Assembly: GCA_965601685.1 (NCBI GenBank)
Contig: CBFCWI010000002.1
Span: forward strand, 62,001 to 126,000
Origin: JANQJD01 sp965601685
GTDB taxonomy: Bacteria; Pseudomonadota; Alphaproteobacteria; Rhodospirillales; Rhodospirillaceae
Length of the DNA: 64,000 nucleotides
Reading direction: 5' to 3'
The notes below the pieces were generated by a model, which made no database searches, was not told the origin of the DNA, and saw only the letters and a program-made list of their open reading frames with translations. Made by a program: the position numbers and the translations under genes. Each line of letters begins with the position of its first letter. Position 1 is the stretch's first letter. Shown here piece by piece: positions 8,649 to 18,840 of the stretch.

Positions 8649-9530
8649 TCAATTGTCAGCTGCTTTACGGGCTATATTGATGTAGCGTAGCAGATCAGAA
8701 CTAGGTGACAGGACCCACATTGCATCTTCTAACGAAGATCGATAAAATTGCAGTGCTCTGTAGAAATCATAAAAATGAACATCACGGCTATTAGCTTCAG
8801 CCCAGATTCGGAAGGCTTCCGCCTCTCCTTCTCCCCGCAGTACTTGAGCCCTTTTTTGCGCCTCAGCCAGCAATACGACTTTCTCGCGGTCAGCGCGCGA
8901 ACGTATTTGCTGGGCCAGTTCTTGCCCTTGTGCGCGAGCCTCACGCGCTTCGCGTTCACGTTCTGATTTCATTCGCGCATAGATAGCCTGACTCGTTTCA
9001 TCGGGAAGATCAGCACGCCGAATGCGCACATCTGTGACGTCTACCCCCAGTGCCTGTGCCTCGTCATTCACTCGCTCGCGGATCTGATTCATAATCGCAT
9101 CTCGTTCTGCCGACAATAATGTCGGCAGGGTAACATTGCCAAGCACGCGCCGCATGGTAGAAATAACGATGGCTCCTAGCCGCGACCGCGCCTGCGTTTC
9201 ACTGTTCACAGTCTTGTAAAAATTGAGCGGATCTGCAATACGAAAACGTGTAAAGGTATTGACCTCGATTCTCTTCTGGTCTGCAAGGATAACCCGCTCC
9301 ACTGGAGGATCTAACTCCAGGACTCTCTTATCATAAAAGACCACGTTCTGCAGTAATGGTATCTTGAAATGCAATCCTGCCTCCTTGAGGACCCGACGTG
9401 GGTCGCCAAACTGCATAACGATCGCTTGGCCAGTCTGGTGAACAACAAACAGGCTATCGTACAATATAACCAGGCTCACTACGGCTAGAGCACTCACCAG
9501 GGCTAAAGTATTGTTCCTTACCTTCATCAT
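8649..9530 (-). CDS. hflC: HflC, modulator of FtsH protease
   Basis: 293 residues: one N-terminal membrane segment (about 8-28), an SPFH/prohibitin domain, and an Arg/Glu/Ala-rich coiled coil (about 190-245). It forms the large HflKC membrane cage that encloses and modulates FtsH. Its ATG overlaps the stop of hflK by four bases (ATGA), so synthesis of the two subunits is coupled. The family-typical ending YDFYRAL with LSPSSDLLRYI is present, showing that the gene is complete. Confidence 0.95.
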   Translation of the reverse strand: MMKVRNNTLALVSALAVVSLVILYDSLFVVHQTGQAIVMQFGDPRRVLKEAGLHFKIPLLQNVVFYDKRVLELDPPVERVILADQKRIEVNTFTRFRIADPLNFYKTVNSETQARSRLGAIVISTMRRVLGNVTLPTLLSAERDAIMNQIRERVNDEAQALGVDVTDVRIRRADLPDETSQAIYARMKSEREREAREARAQGQELAQQIRSRADREKVVLLAEAQKRAQVLRGEGEAEAFRIWAEANSRDVHFYDFYRALQFYRSSLEDAMWVLSPSSDLLRYINIARKAADN

Positions 9531-10666
9531 CGCCTGCCATCTCCGCTCCGGCTGCCTGTCGAAGGCGATACACTCCCAAAGTGTTTGGATGTTTTTCCAA
9601 TTTCTGTTAGTGGTAGATATGGTAATACGCCCTGAGCTCCTGCGCCATCAACTACAATCTTGCCGGCTGCGCCACGCAATAAATTCTCCATTGTTTCATA
9701 ATAGAGTCTACGTTCTGTCACCTCGCGGTTAATAACATAGGCACTCAGCACAGCGAGAAAACGGCTTGCATCCCCTTGCGCCCGATTCACTACCTCTTCC
9801 CTATAGGCTTGTGCTTCTTGCACTAATCTCTCGGCATCGCCGCGAGCGGTAGGAATGATCGAGTTACGGTAGGCTTCTGCTTCATTGCGCAGGCGTTCAC
9901 GATCGGCCTTAGCACGTTGGACATCGTTGAAAGCATCCACAACTTCCGTTGGTGGATCCACCTTGGCTAGTTGTACGCGCTTGATTCGGATGCCAGCCTG
10001 ATACTGATCGAGCAGTCTCTGCAACGTTTCTAGACTACGCTGCTCGATAACATCGCGTCCTTCTGTCATCGCTACCTGGATAGGTGTTTGACCTATGACC
10101 TCCCGCATAGCACTTTCCGCAGCTACTCGCACCGTATTGCCTGGATCGCGGATGTTGAAGAGGAAAGCTGCGGCGTCTTTTACATCCCAGATGACAGTGA
10201 AATCTATGTCAACGGTATTCTCATCGCCAGTCAGCATAAGGCTTTCCTCAGATACATCGCGTGGTGACGTCAGACGCCCACGTTGTTCGCTACGGTAGCC
10301 AATCTCAACCTGATTCTCAATTGTCACTTTTGGTTTATACACAGCTCCAACAGGAGTCGGTAAATTATAATGTAAACCTGGTCCCACATCGTCCACATGG
10401 CGGCCAAAAATCATTACTACGCCTTGCTCATCGGTTTGGACGCGATAAAAGCCGCTCATACCCCATACTGTTACTACTAAAAATATAAGTACAATAATAC
10501 TACGACTACTATTAGTACCACCAGGTAGAAAATGTCGAAAACGATCCTGGCTCCGACGCAACAGCTCCTCAAGATCAAGAGTAGGCGGCCCTCCCCCAGT
10601 GGGCCCATGTCCCCATGGGCCCTGTCCACTTCCCCAAGGGCCACCCCCAGGACTGTTCCAAGACAT
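9527..10666 (-). CDS. hflK: HflK, modulator of FtsH protease
   Basis: 379 residues from the ATG at 10666 (preceded by GGAGAG). The N-terminus is the Gly/Pro-rich cytosolic tail characteristic of HflK (NSPGGGPWGSGQGPWG), followed by a membrane helix at about 55-75, the SPFH domain and a coiled coil. Partner of HflC in the FtsH-modulating cage. First gene of the hflK-hflC-degP series and divergent from mrp across a 170-base spacer. The longer frame upstream of the chosen ATG has no HflK-like sequence. Confidence 0.95.
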   Translation of the reverse strand: MSWNSPGGGPWGSGQGPWGHGPTGGGPPTLDLEELLRRSQDRFRHFLPGGTNSSRSIIVLIFLVVTVWGMSGFYRVQTDEQGVVMIFGRHVDDVGPGLHYNLPTPVGAVYKPKVTIENQVEIGYRSEQRGRLTSPRDVSEESLMLTGDENTVDIDFTVIWDVKDAAAFLFNIRDPGNTVRVAAESAMREVIGQTPIQVAMTEGRDVIEQRSLETLQRLLDQYQAGIRIKRVQLAKVDPPTEVVDAFNDVQRAKADRERLRNEAEAYRNSIIPTARGDAERLVQEAQAYREEVVNRAQGDASRFLAVLSAYVINREVTERRLYYETMENLLRGAAGKIVVDGAGAQGVLPYLPLTEIGKTSKHFGSVSPSTGSRSGDGRR

Positions 10667-10836
10667 TCTCCACTCTCTCCTCTCCGGTGCGGCAATCGCG
10701 CGCCTGCTTTTTGCATGGGCCCCTGTTTGCAAAGTGACCGGAGACCCTTATATGACATACAGCTCAACCACGCAACTCGCATGTTTGGTGAGCTTCAGAG
10801 CCTCACAATATTAGCACGAGTCGGGAGTTTACAAGA

Positions 10837-11967
10837 ATGTCTGACGTATCCAAAGAGGATGTGCTAGAAGCGTTGCGCACTGTAATTGATGCAGAAAGCG
10901 GTGGAGATATCGTGAGTCTGGGATGGGTAACCAGTCTCCAGGTGAAAGAAGGACATGTTACCTTCGTGCTAGAGGTGCCCCCCCAGCGGGCCCAGGATTT
11001 TGAACCTCACCGTCAGAAAGCTGAGGATGCGGTCTATGATGTCCCTGGTGTGCGATCGGTAACAGGCATTTTGACCGCGCACAATAATTCTTCCCGTTCC
11101 TCCAGCGCTCCTGAGGAAGGTGGTCCAGTTGGACAACAACGTTTGAATGGTAAGTTATCTCTGCCTACTATCAAGGCCGTCATTGCCATCGCCTCAGGTA
11201 AAGGAGGAGTAGGCAAATCCACTACAGCAACCAACCTAGCGTTGGCTTTTTCGCACCTGGGGCTCAAAGCTGGTTTGTTCGATGCCGATATTTATGGCCC
11301 ATCAGCCCCACGGATGATGGGTCTCAGAGAACACAAGCCCCATGTCAGTGACGACGAGAGCAAGCTCATACCGCTTGAGAAACATGGTGTCAAGGTTATG
11401 TCTATCGGGTTCATGGTGCCAGAAGATGCACCAGTGATCTGGCGGGGACCTATGGTAATCGGGGCATTGGAACAACTTTTACGAGATGTAGAATGGGGAG
11501 AAGTAGATATCCTAGTCATAGATTTACCACCAGGAACGGGTGATACACAGCTGACTATCTCGCAGAGGGTGCCACTAAGCGGCGCTGTTATTGTCTCAAC
11601 GCCACAGGATATCGCGCTCTTAGACGCGCGTAAGGGACTGAATATGTTCCGCAAGGTCGAGGTACCGATATTCGGCATCATCGAAAACATGAGTTACTAC
11701 GTTTGTCCACAGTGCGGACACCGTGCAGAAATCTTTGCCTATGGTGGAGCCAGGAAAACTGCGCAAGAGTTGAATTGCGCCTTTCTCGGTGAAATTCCGC
11801 TCGATACCAGAATTCGTGAAACGTCTGATAGTGGTATGCCTATAGTCGCTTTTGCCTCGGATGGCCCGCATGCGAGGGCATATCTTGATATTGCTCAAGC
11901 TATATGGGATCAGATTGCGGTCCTCAGAAGCGAGGGGCGTCAAGCACCTCGGTTTGTAGTACAATAA
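10837..11967 (+). CDS. mrp: Iron-sulfur cluster carrier ATPase Mrp/ApbC
   Basis: 376 residues. An N-terminal MIP18/DUF59 domain (about 1-85) is joined by a Ser/Pro-rich linker to a deviant Walker A P-loop ATPase, SGKGGVGKST at 120-129. The metal-binding CPQC lies near residue 285, where the dimer holds the bridging Fe-S cluster. Such proteins deliver Fe-S clusters to apoproteins, here plausibly including the multi-cluster oxidoreductase further along, though that link is inference. Transcribed away from hflK. No terminator is evident after it. Confidence 0.95.
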   Translation: MSDVSKEDVLEALRTVIDAESGGDIVSLGWVTSLQVKEGHVTFVLEVPPQRAQDFEPHRQKAEDAVYDVPGVRSVTGILTAHNNSSRSSSAPEEGGPVGQQRLNGKLSLPTIKAVIAIASGKGGVGKSTTATNLALAFSHLGLKAGLFDADIYGPSAPRMMGLREHKPHVSDDESKLIPLEKHGVKVMSIGFMVPEDAPVIWRGPMVIGALEQLLRDVEWGEVDILVIDLPPGTGDTQLTISQRVPLSGAVIVSTPQDIALLDARKGLNMFRKVEVPIFGIIENMSYYVCPQCGHRAEIFAYGGARKTAQELNCAFLGEIPLDTRIRETSDSGMPIVAFASDGPHARAYLDIAQAIWDQIAVLRSEGRQAPRFVVQ

Positions 11968-12355
11968 TCCATAATGTATGCTGTTAGTCAGGTCTAGTGT
12001 CACGCATACGCTGGTGCCCAGCAAGAGGTGTAGAGCCAGAGGTCTTGCATGCCAAGAAGAGCAGATATGTGCTCAGTATTGGTCATGCTAACGACCTCTT
12101 GGGGTGACAATGGGAATCTAACGAGGTACAGATAATGTTCTGCTGAACAAGTAGCCATCTCTCGAGAGCCTACCATCATTTGGTGCTACAGTGCGAGCCT
12201 CAACGGGCTGCCGTGGGATCACTGGCACGATCAAGCGCATCAGCAAAGCTAACATCTGTCTGGTGAGGCTACTACCCCTTCAGCAGGAGAGCTAGCAGGA
12301 GCACATATATGCATGCATGAAAGAGCTGCTGCAAGACAACTGAGAGCAAAGCCTG
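11968..12355. other. Gap between mrp and PAP2 gene
   Basis: About 390 bases between the convergent ends of mrp and the PAP2 phosphatase gene. I see no gene, no clear terminator and no recognisable remnant. Confidence 0.4.
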
Positions 12356-13033
12356 TCAGTGGTCCCGGTGGTAGAAGAGATTACGAAGCAACACTGTGCA
12401 GGCAATGCCGAGAAAGGTCCCCATGACAACATCGCTTAGATAATGGACTGTAGTCACAACCCGGCTCGTACTGACGAGTCCGCCTACCACAATGAAAGCC
12501 AGGCGGCAGTTCGGCCACAACACGGCTAGTACTGTCATTGCGACCCAGATAGTTTGGCTATGACCAGAGGGAAATGACTGCTTCGTCCAGTCCAGACCAC
12601 TGAAGAAATCAAAGCCGTAGAAACCTTGTTCAAATAAAAGGCGTGGACGGGCTCGGCCAAAGACAATCTTCAGCCCTGCTACCAGCAAGCCGGAACACAG
12701 CAGAGCCGTCAGAAGCCATAGCGCAGCACGGGATCTAGCGAATAGCAGCTGCCGTCTTGTCCCATCAGCGTGACGAGCCTGCAGGTGCCATAGCAGGAAG
12801 GCCACGCTAGTTGTAGCATACCATGCCCAGCCTCTGCCTAATCCTGTCAGAATCTTGAAGAAACCCTCCCAATGAAGAGTAAGGTGTTCCTTACAGTACA
12901 GGGCCAATGGCCGATCGACGTAACCCACTAGCAAACCACATAACAGTGCAATAGATGGCAGGAGGTATATAATGGGCTGGCCTCCAAATATCCAGCAGCG
13001 CCTTGTAGCGTGAAACGAAACAAGAGGTGGCAT
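12356..13033 (-). CDS. PAP2-family membrane phosphatase
   Basis: 225 residues with about six membrane helices. The three-part PAP2 signature is complete: K-x6-RP (KIVFGRARP, 122-130), PSGH (155-158) and SR-x5-H (SRVVTTVH, 190-197). Family members remove phosphate from phosphatidic acid, phosphatidylglycerol phosphate, undecaprenyl diphosphate or lipid A. Which of these applies cannot be told; LpxE/LpxF-type lipid A phosphatases belong to the same family. It stands alone, divergent from topA. Confidence 0.88.
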   Translation of the reverse strand: MPPLVSFHATRRCWIFGGQPIIYLLPSIALLCGLLVGYVDRPLALYCKEHLTLHWEGFFKILTGLGRGWAWYATTSVAFLLWHLQARHADGTRRQLLFARSRAALWLLTALLCSGLLVAGLKIVFGRARPRLLFEQGFYGFDFFSGLDWTKQSFPSGHSQTIWVAMTVLAVLWPNCRLAFIVVGGLVSTSRVVTTVHYLSDVVMGTFLGIACTVLLRNLFYHRDH

Positions 13034-13215
13034 AATCTGGACCCCGCGTTAGGTTCAATCACAGAAGACAGAATATCTCGAGTCTCTTGCTTACAGAGAA
13101 GGTGCATCGTAGTGGCAATTAAGGATCAATGCTAGATCTCAAGCTATAACTAATAGCAGCATATAATACTGTGTTACAGTTTCTCTCTTGTATTTATTTC
13201 AATAGCACAAGTAGA

Positions 13216-13470
13216 AGAGGTATACGCGATTGCTCACACAGGCAAAAGCGTGCTCGTTAGTGTATCGAAGAAGTGGCACAGTGGCAGTCAGCGCGGCAGC
13301 AGAGTCGCTTGTCGTATCGCTATGGCCAGTGTTGAGGGTGCCAGACGTGTTGCTGGTTATCTGTCCGTTCCTGTGACTGGCGTGATGGTTGATCTATTCT
13401 GTACTGATCATAGCTCTTTTGCTACTAGTCTAGTAGAGTGGGACTTTAGGACAGCTTGTGCTGTGTAGCC
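13216..13470 (+). pseudogene. dprA: dprA relic (DNA processing protein, C-terminal remnant)
   Basis: Two pieces in different frames resemble the C-terminal part of DprA in the right order and spacing. From 13216, RGIRDCSHRQ then IEEVAQWQSA matches the RGxNxLIRQGAxLxxxxxDV stretch. From 13370, PVTGVMVDLF followed by LVEWDF matches the winged-helix tail (PVxVDELxR...LLELELAGR). A stop and a frameshift lie between. Position supports it: dprA usually lies directly upstream of topA. The N-terminal and Rossmann parts are not recognisable. Based on motif matching by eye, so moderate confidence. Confidence 0.5.
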
Positions 13471-13533
13471 CTCCAGGCTCTGGCCCCATTTGAGAGGATT
13501 CAGTCCACTCAAACACGAGGCAGGTACGACCTC

Positions 13534-16176
13534 ATGAAGGCAGTCGTTGTTGTCGAATCGCCAGCCAAGGCTAAAACCATCAGCAAATACCTGGGTGCGG
13601 GCTACCATGTAGTCGCTAGCTACGGCCATATCCGTGATTTACCAGTCAAGGATGGTTCAGTAAGGCCAGATGAGAATTTTTCTATGGACTGGGCAGTGGA
13701 CACTAGGGCGGAGCACCATTTTCAGAATATCGTGAGGGTAATCCACGGTGCTAATCAACTCTATCTCGCAACAGACCCCGATCGCGAGGGCGAGGCCATC
13801 GCATGGCATGTGCGCGAGGAGCTAACCCGCCGGGCGATTTTAAGTGATATTGATGTCAAGCGCATCACTTTTCATGAAATCACTCGTGATGCTGTCCAGA
13901 ATGCTCTGCACTATGCACGCGATCTGAATGATGAGCTAGTCGAAGCTTATCTCGCCCGCCGCGCTCTCGACTATCTGGTAGGCTTTACTCTCTCGCCAGT
14001 GCTGTGGCGTAAACTCCCAGGTAGCCGTTCAGCCGGTCGAGTACAGTCAGTAGCATTGCGTTTGATCTGCGAGCGTGAAATAGAGGTCGAGCGTTTTATC
14101 GCACGTGAGTACTGGACAGTGGAGGCTGATTTTCTGACCACAGTGCCATTCACGGCTTATCTCACACATCTGGATAACAGCCGGCTAGACAAATTTGCAC
14201 TTCCAGACGAGAAGACCGCCGCGGAAGCAAGGACCCGGGTCGAGGCTGCAACCTTCACAATCAGGACAGTGAGCAGAACAAAAAAAGAAAGACGTCCACC
14301 ACCGCCTTTCACGACCTCTACCATGCAGCAGGAAGCAGCGCGTGCGCTGCATTTCGCTGCTAGACGGACCATGTATATTGCCCAGCGTCTGTATGAGGGA
14401 GTCGATGTGGGCGGTGAGAGCGTAGGCCTTATTACCTACATGCGAACTGACAGCGTGCAGATAACAGCTACCGTAGTCAAGGCTATTCAAGATCTGATCA
14501 GTTGCATGTTCGGGACGGGCTATAGGCCAATGACGCCACACACTTATAAAACAGAGGTTAAAAACGCCCAAGAGGCACACGAAGCTATTCGCCCTACAGA
14601 CATTCATCGTCATCCACAAATGCTTGCCACCTGCCTTGACCACGACCAGTTACAACTCTATGAATTGATCTGGAAGCGAACAGTGGCCAGTCAGATGAGA
14701 AATGCTGAACTGAACAAGGTAGCAGTCGATGTCATTTCAACGGATCAGACAATTATCTTACGGGCTACAGGTTCGGTTGTTACCTTTGATGGTTTTCTCT
14801 GCCTCTATCGTGAGGGACATGACGACGAGGAGGAGAAGAACGATTCCAGCTGCTTCCCATCTCTCCAGGCAGCATGGGACAATGACAAATTACTTCCTCC
14901 CATCACCGTTGGGGACGGCATACACCGTAGTGCTGTACGTTCTACACAGCATTTTACCAAAGCACAGCCGCGCTATTCTGAGGCGAGCCTCGTGAAAAAG
15001 TTGGAAGAATTAGGGATTGGCCGTCCTTCTACCTATGCTACCATCTTAGCCGTACTGCAAAATCGCGATTACGTGCGCATGGTAGACCGTCGCTTTATAC
15101 CTGAAGATCGCGGCCGTGTAGTCACAGCGTTTCTAGAGAATTATTTCAATCATTACATACAGTATACTTTTACGGCTACACTGGAAGACCAACTGGATGC
15201 TATCTCTGATGGTCGTGTTGGGTGGAAAATGGTGTTGCGTCAATTCTGGGATGATTTCATTCGTCATGTCGAGGATGCTAAGAGTCTTCGAGTCTCCGAG
15301 GTACTAGGCAGGCTTGATCGTGAACTGGGAGCGCACTTCTTTCCACATGAAGGCGTGCGCAATAACGACCCACGTCAGTGCCCTACATGTACAGATGGAC
15401 GGTTAGCCCTAAAATTAGGCAGATTCGGCGCTTTTATAGGCTGTTCTCATTACCCAGACTGCTGTTACACGAGGCCATTATCTATCCTAATCTCCAATAG
15501 CCAGGAAGAGCACAAGAACAGCGATAACGTACGTGTCCTAGGCCTCCATCCAGAGACAGGTGCCAGAATCAGTTTGCGCAAGGGGCCATACGGTTTCTAC
15601 GTTCAGCTTGACCCAATTAATGAAGTCCCTGCAGCAGCAAGCATACTGGAAGCGAGAGGGAATAATACAAGTATTAACAGTATTACAAAAAGACAGAGCA
15701 AAGGGAAAGGAGCAAGAAAGTTACGAGAGGATTCTGTACTTAAGCCTAAGCGGGTACCCATACCAAAAGGCCTAAGTCCTGCCATTGTGACTCTGGAAAC
15801 GGCCATGCAGCTTCTAGGACTGCCGCGTGAGATTGGTCTCCATCCGCAAAGCGGCAAGCCTATTACTGCAAGTCTAAGCCGTTTTGGTCCCTATCTTCGT
15901 CATGGCAATATTTACAAGTCTCTCCCTACTGGAGAAGATCTTCTGACTATCGATGTCAACCGAGCCGTGGCTCTTCTTGCCACAGTACGTCCGCTGGTGC
16001 AGACTTTAGGAATCCACCCTGCAGATGGCAAACCGGTGCTGCTTAAAGTTGGTCGCTATGGCCCCTATATCGAGCATGGCAAAGTCCGTGTGGCTTTGCC
16101 CGGTGACCCGTGTTGTACCTTTGAGGCTGCCGTGGCACGGCTCGCGGCCAAGGCTGAGACGAAGAAACAGTCCTGA
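13534..16176 (+). CDS. topA: DNA topoisomerase I
   Basis: Relaxes negative supercoils by single-strand passage. 880 residues from the ATG at 13534 (MKAVVVVESPAKAKT, preceded by GAGGCAGG); the ORF is open 26 codons further up but without family sequence. The Toprim domain has the DPDREGE acidic motif at 81-87, and the active-site tyrosine is Tyr302 in GLITYMRTDS. The C-terminus has one four-cysteine zinc finger (CPTC...CSHYPDC, about 620-650) and three degenerate repeats of the G(L/I)HP-x-(T/S/D)G type. The region between repeats (about 690-735) is Lys/Ser-rich. Flanked by relics of its usual partners dprA and rnr. Confidence 0.97.
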   Translation: MKAVVVVESPAKAKTISKYLGAGYHVVASYGHIRDLPVKDGSVRPDENFSMDWAVDTRAEHHFQNIVRVIHGANQLYLATDPDREGEAIAWHVREELTRRAILSDIDVKRITFHEITRDAVQNALHYARDLNDELVEAYLARRALDYLVGFTLSPVLWRKLPGSRSAGRVQSVALRLICEREIEVERFIAREYWTVEADFLTTVPFTAYLTHLDNSRLDKFALPDEKTAAEARTRVEAATFTIRTVSRTKKERRPPPPFTTSTMQQEAARALHFAARRTMYIAQRLYEGVDVGGESVGLITYMRTDSVQITATVVKAIQDLISCMFGTGYRPMTPHTYKTEVKNAQEAHEAIRPTDIHRHPQMLATCLDHDQLQLYELIWKRTVASQMRNAELNKVAVDVISTDQTIILRATGSVVTFDGFLCLYREGHDDEEEKNDSSCFPSLQAAWDNDKLLPPITVGDGIHRSAVRSTQHFTKAQPRYSEASLVKKLEELGIGRPSTYATILAVLQNRDYVRMVDRRFIPEDRGRVVTAFLENYFNHYIQYTFTATLEDQLDAISDGRVGWKMVLRQFWDDFIRHVEDAKSLRVSEVLGRLDRELGAHFFPHEGVRNNDPRQCPTCTDGRLALKLGRFGAFIGCSHYPDCCYTRPLSILISNSQEEHKNSDNVRVLGLHPETGARISLRKGPYGFYVQLDPINEVPAAASILEARGNNTSINSITKRQSKGKGARKLREDSVLKPKRVPIPKGLSPAIVTLETAMQLLGLPREIGLHPQSGKPITASLSRFGPYLRHGNIYKSLPTGEDLLTIDVNRAVALLATVRPLVQTLGIHPADGKPVLLKVGRYGPYIEHGKVRVALPGDPCCTFEAAVARLAAKAETKKQS

Positions 16177-16472
16177 CTGTGTGTCTGGCTAATTCAGGAG
16201 ATGCAGAATCTCTCTACACCCAGGCTGGGCTTAGTTGGATATCCGGCGTTGTTGGCACGCACCTTCTACCGGATAGAGAGACAACTGGGATTATTATCCT
16301 GTTGCCCGTGTCATTGTTGGAGTGTCTGCAGGCTTATGACTCTACCAGTTCTGGGAGTAGTATGGCTTGTGAGCCTTGACTCGTCAAAATGCTGTAACCC
16401 AGCAAAAAATCGGTAGGAGCATCTGTCTGACGCTCCGTGCCTGGGTAACCTACCTCAGCCTTACTACGGCAG

Positions 16473-17602
16473 GGCCTGCGTGTTCTGGCCATCTATCCTC
16501 TGACCATGAATGGCGAAGGTGCACGGCGACCATGTGATGCGAGGCTGCCTGGCAGGTCGTTGTGGCTGTTGCCGACGTGGCGGCCTGTATGGTGGTGATT
16601 CCTCAAGAAGTTGCTCGCCTGTCTCTTGACCAGATATGATAGGATAGGTCCGAGCTCATGACAGCTCTTGGCGAGTGCGTCTATACGTGCACCTGGAGAT
16701 TTTCTACCGTTTGCAGGCGTGGCCTTATGCTCTCGGCGCTACACATTGACTGCTGACCGGCACCAACGCGGTGGAATGAGTAGGCGCTGATCTGGCCGCC
16801 GGCGAGTGGCTTTTGTGGCACGCTTGGTATTGGATCCGCAGATCACCCCCTGGATGCCAATCGGCTATAGGATGCGGTGGTGGGCCTTGAGAAGCGCTGC
16901 TCATATCTTCTGGTCGCATCTGTGCTCATGGCACAAGATTAGTCAGCAGCGGGTCACGGCACCTCCTTCTGTCTGACTACTGTGCGACTCAGCGCCCAGA
17001 CTTGCCCTGGGAAAAAGGGCTACCGCCGCGATTGTAGTCATCTCCTGCATAGAGCGCCGCGCGGTTCTTCACTGTTTTACAAGAGACTCCTCTGAAGGCA
17101 CATAGAGCTGTTTGGGTTCGCTACAGCTTCTGACTTGTTTGTCGAAGGCGGCCTCTCGATCCAAAACCCTGACACGCTTTAGTTAGCCGCCAGACCGGTC
17201 GAGTTTACTGGTTGACTGATCTGTCAAAGTATAGCGCAATGCTACTACGCTTCTCCTCATGAGCTACTGCCCGACTCTTACCCACTTGTGCTGTCTCTTC
17301 TCTCATAATGGGAGCAGAACCTGACTTGTAATCGTGCTACTGAGTGAGAATGCAGGTGTTTCAAGTCTGAGGTGTGGGCGAGAGCCGAAGTAGTACTGCC
17401 GACCGGAGACAGCGATACTGTCAGCCTATACGCCCACATCTGAGTCCCAACCAGACTGGATCGCGGCTCTCTGATGCTTCTTGTGCTCGCTGCGAAGACT
17501 AGTGTAGTGCTACCTTCACAAATTCGCTGCCATTCGGGTTCTACCTTTCCACGCCGCTTGGAGTGCCGCGACATTCAAACTCTTGGCCAATACGCGATGG
17601 TG
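16473..17602 (+). pseudogene. rnr: rnr relic (ribonuclease R), broken by frameshifts and stops
   Basis: A decayed RNase R can be followed in order along the strand. LRVLAIYPLTMNGEGAR (16476) corresponds to LPLVTIDGEDARDFDD. WQVVVAVADVA (16550) is the W-x-VVAIADVA motif. VAFVARLVLDPQ (16806) corresponds to the ARLTYDQVQ stretch. VLHCFTRDSSEG with LGSLQLL (17064) matches LYRVHDxPSxEKLxAL...LG. SLYAHI (17423) matches the LxxYAHFTSPIRRY catalytic stretch, and RRLECRDIQTLGQYA (17552) matches ERRAxEAERDxxDRY. Pieces alternate between two frames and carry internal stops. Spacing agrees with an intact enzyme. rnr normally follows topA. The N-terminal 200 or so residues are gone. Confidence 0.75.
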
Positions 17603-17736
17603 ACCTGCCACCAGTCTTTCCCCTGACGGCTTTGGTGGATGGTGCCAGGCGAGGATACCTCTGACTTTGCAGTGCTTTGGCTCAGCTTTCTTTACTTTCG
17701 GAAGGAAGGAAAAGGAAATAAAATGTGTAGAGTGCA

Positions 17737-18840
17737 TTATAGATTAAAGAGAAAATGTATCACATCTCCGTCTACAACAGTATAATCCCGACCTTCTAGC
17801 CGCACTTTCCCAGCTTCACGAGCACCTTGTTCCCCATTGCAAGCTAGGAAATCCGCATAAGCTATGGTTGCAGCACGTATAAACCCCTTCTTGAAATCAG
17901 AGTGAATCATCCCGGCCGCTTCCAGTGCTCTAGTACCACGACGGACTGTCCATGCCCTTGTCTCTTGAGGACCGACGGTGAAGAAAGTGATCAGATCAAG
18001 CATATGGTAACCAGCCTTCATCAGCTTGGACAAGCCGGTCTCTACAAGATTCAGTGTCGCTAGAAACACTTGTCTCTCTGATGCTTCTGATAACTGTGCT
18101 ATTTCTGCTTCAGCAGCTGCAGATAGACACAACGCCATGATATTAGATTTTTTTGCTAGAGACGATATCTGCTTTGAGTAACTATTACCAGTGACTGCTG
18201 CGGATTCTTCAACGTTACAGATATAAAGCATGGGTTTAGCCGTGAGCAGGAAAAGCCGCTGCTGTATCTTCACCTGCTCAGGGTTATCGAAGCGTATTGA
18301 GCGCGCTGGCCGGCCGGCGCGTAAGACTTCCAATAGTGCTTCTATCACCACTATCTGGGCCTTGGCTTCTTTGTCACCTGCCCTGACCTTTTTAGCGATG
18401 GGACTGGCACGGCGTTCAAGGCTCTCGAGGTCAGCCAGCATTAATTCCGCTTCAACCATCTCAGCATCCCGCAGTGGATCAACCGAGCCTTCGATATGGG
18501 CAACCTGCTCGTCCTCGAAACAGCGCAAGACATGCGCAACGGCGTCGCAGCTGCGGATATGAGCTAAGAACTGGTTCCCCAGTCCTTCGCCCCTGCTTGC
18601 ACCGCGTATGAGACCCGCAATGTCCACAAACGCGATTTGGGTGGCCACTACTCGGGCTGACCGGCCAATACAGGCTAGCGTGGGTAGTCGCTCGTCTGGC
18701 ACCGCAACAAAGCCGATATTGGGCTCAACGGTACAGAATGGATAGTTAGCTGTCTGCGCGGCCATAGTCGATGTCAGAGCATTGAAGAGTGTGGATTTAC
18801 CCACGTTGGGTAGACCAACGATGCCGCAGTTGAATCCCAT
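17737..18840 (-). CDS. ychF: Ribosome-binding ATPase YchF (OLA1-like)
   Basis: 367 residues, the family length. P-loop GLPNVGKST at 8-16, DIAGLIRGAS switch near 68-77, and the NVEES motif, the YchF variant of NKxD that prefers ATP to GTP, near 205. A coiled coil is inserted and a TGS domain ends the protein (from about 280). The start at the ATG at 18840 (MGFNCGIVGLP) is fixed by the family N-terminus. Stands alone here, without the usual upstream pth. Downstream lies the rnr relic on the opposite strand. Confidence 0.96.
   Translation of the reverse strand: MGFNCGIVGLPNVGKSTLFNALTSTMAAQTANYPFCTVEPNIGFVAVPDERLPTLACIGRSARVVATQIAFVDIAGLIRGASRGEGLGNQFLAHIRSCDAVAHVLRCFEDEQVAHIEGSVDPLRDAEMVEAELMLADLESLERRASPIAKKVRAGDKEAKAQIVVIEALLEVLRAGRPARSIRFDNPEQVKIQQRLFLLTAKPMLYICNVEESAAVTGNSYSKQISSLAKKSNIMALCLSAAAEAEIAQLSEASERQVFLATLNLVETGLSKLMKAGYHMLDLITFFTVGPQETRAWTVRRGTRALEAAGMIHSDFKKGFIRAATIAYADFLACNGEQGAREAGKVRLEGRDYTVVDGDVIHFLFNL

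Noticed and set aside
13250..13468. 72-codon ORF upstream of topA as a separate small gene
   Set aside because: Better explained as part of the dprA relic.
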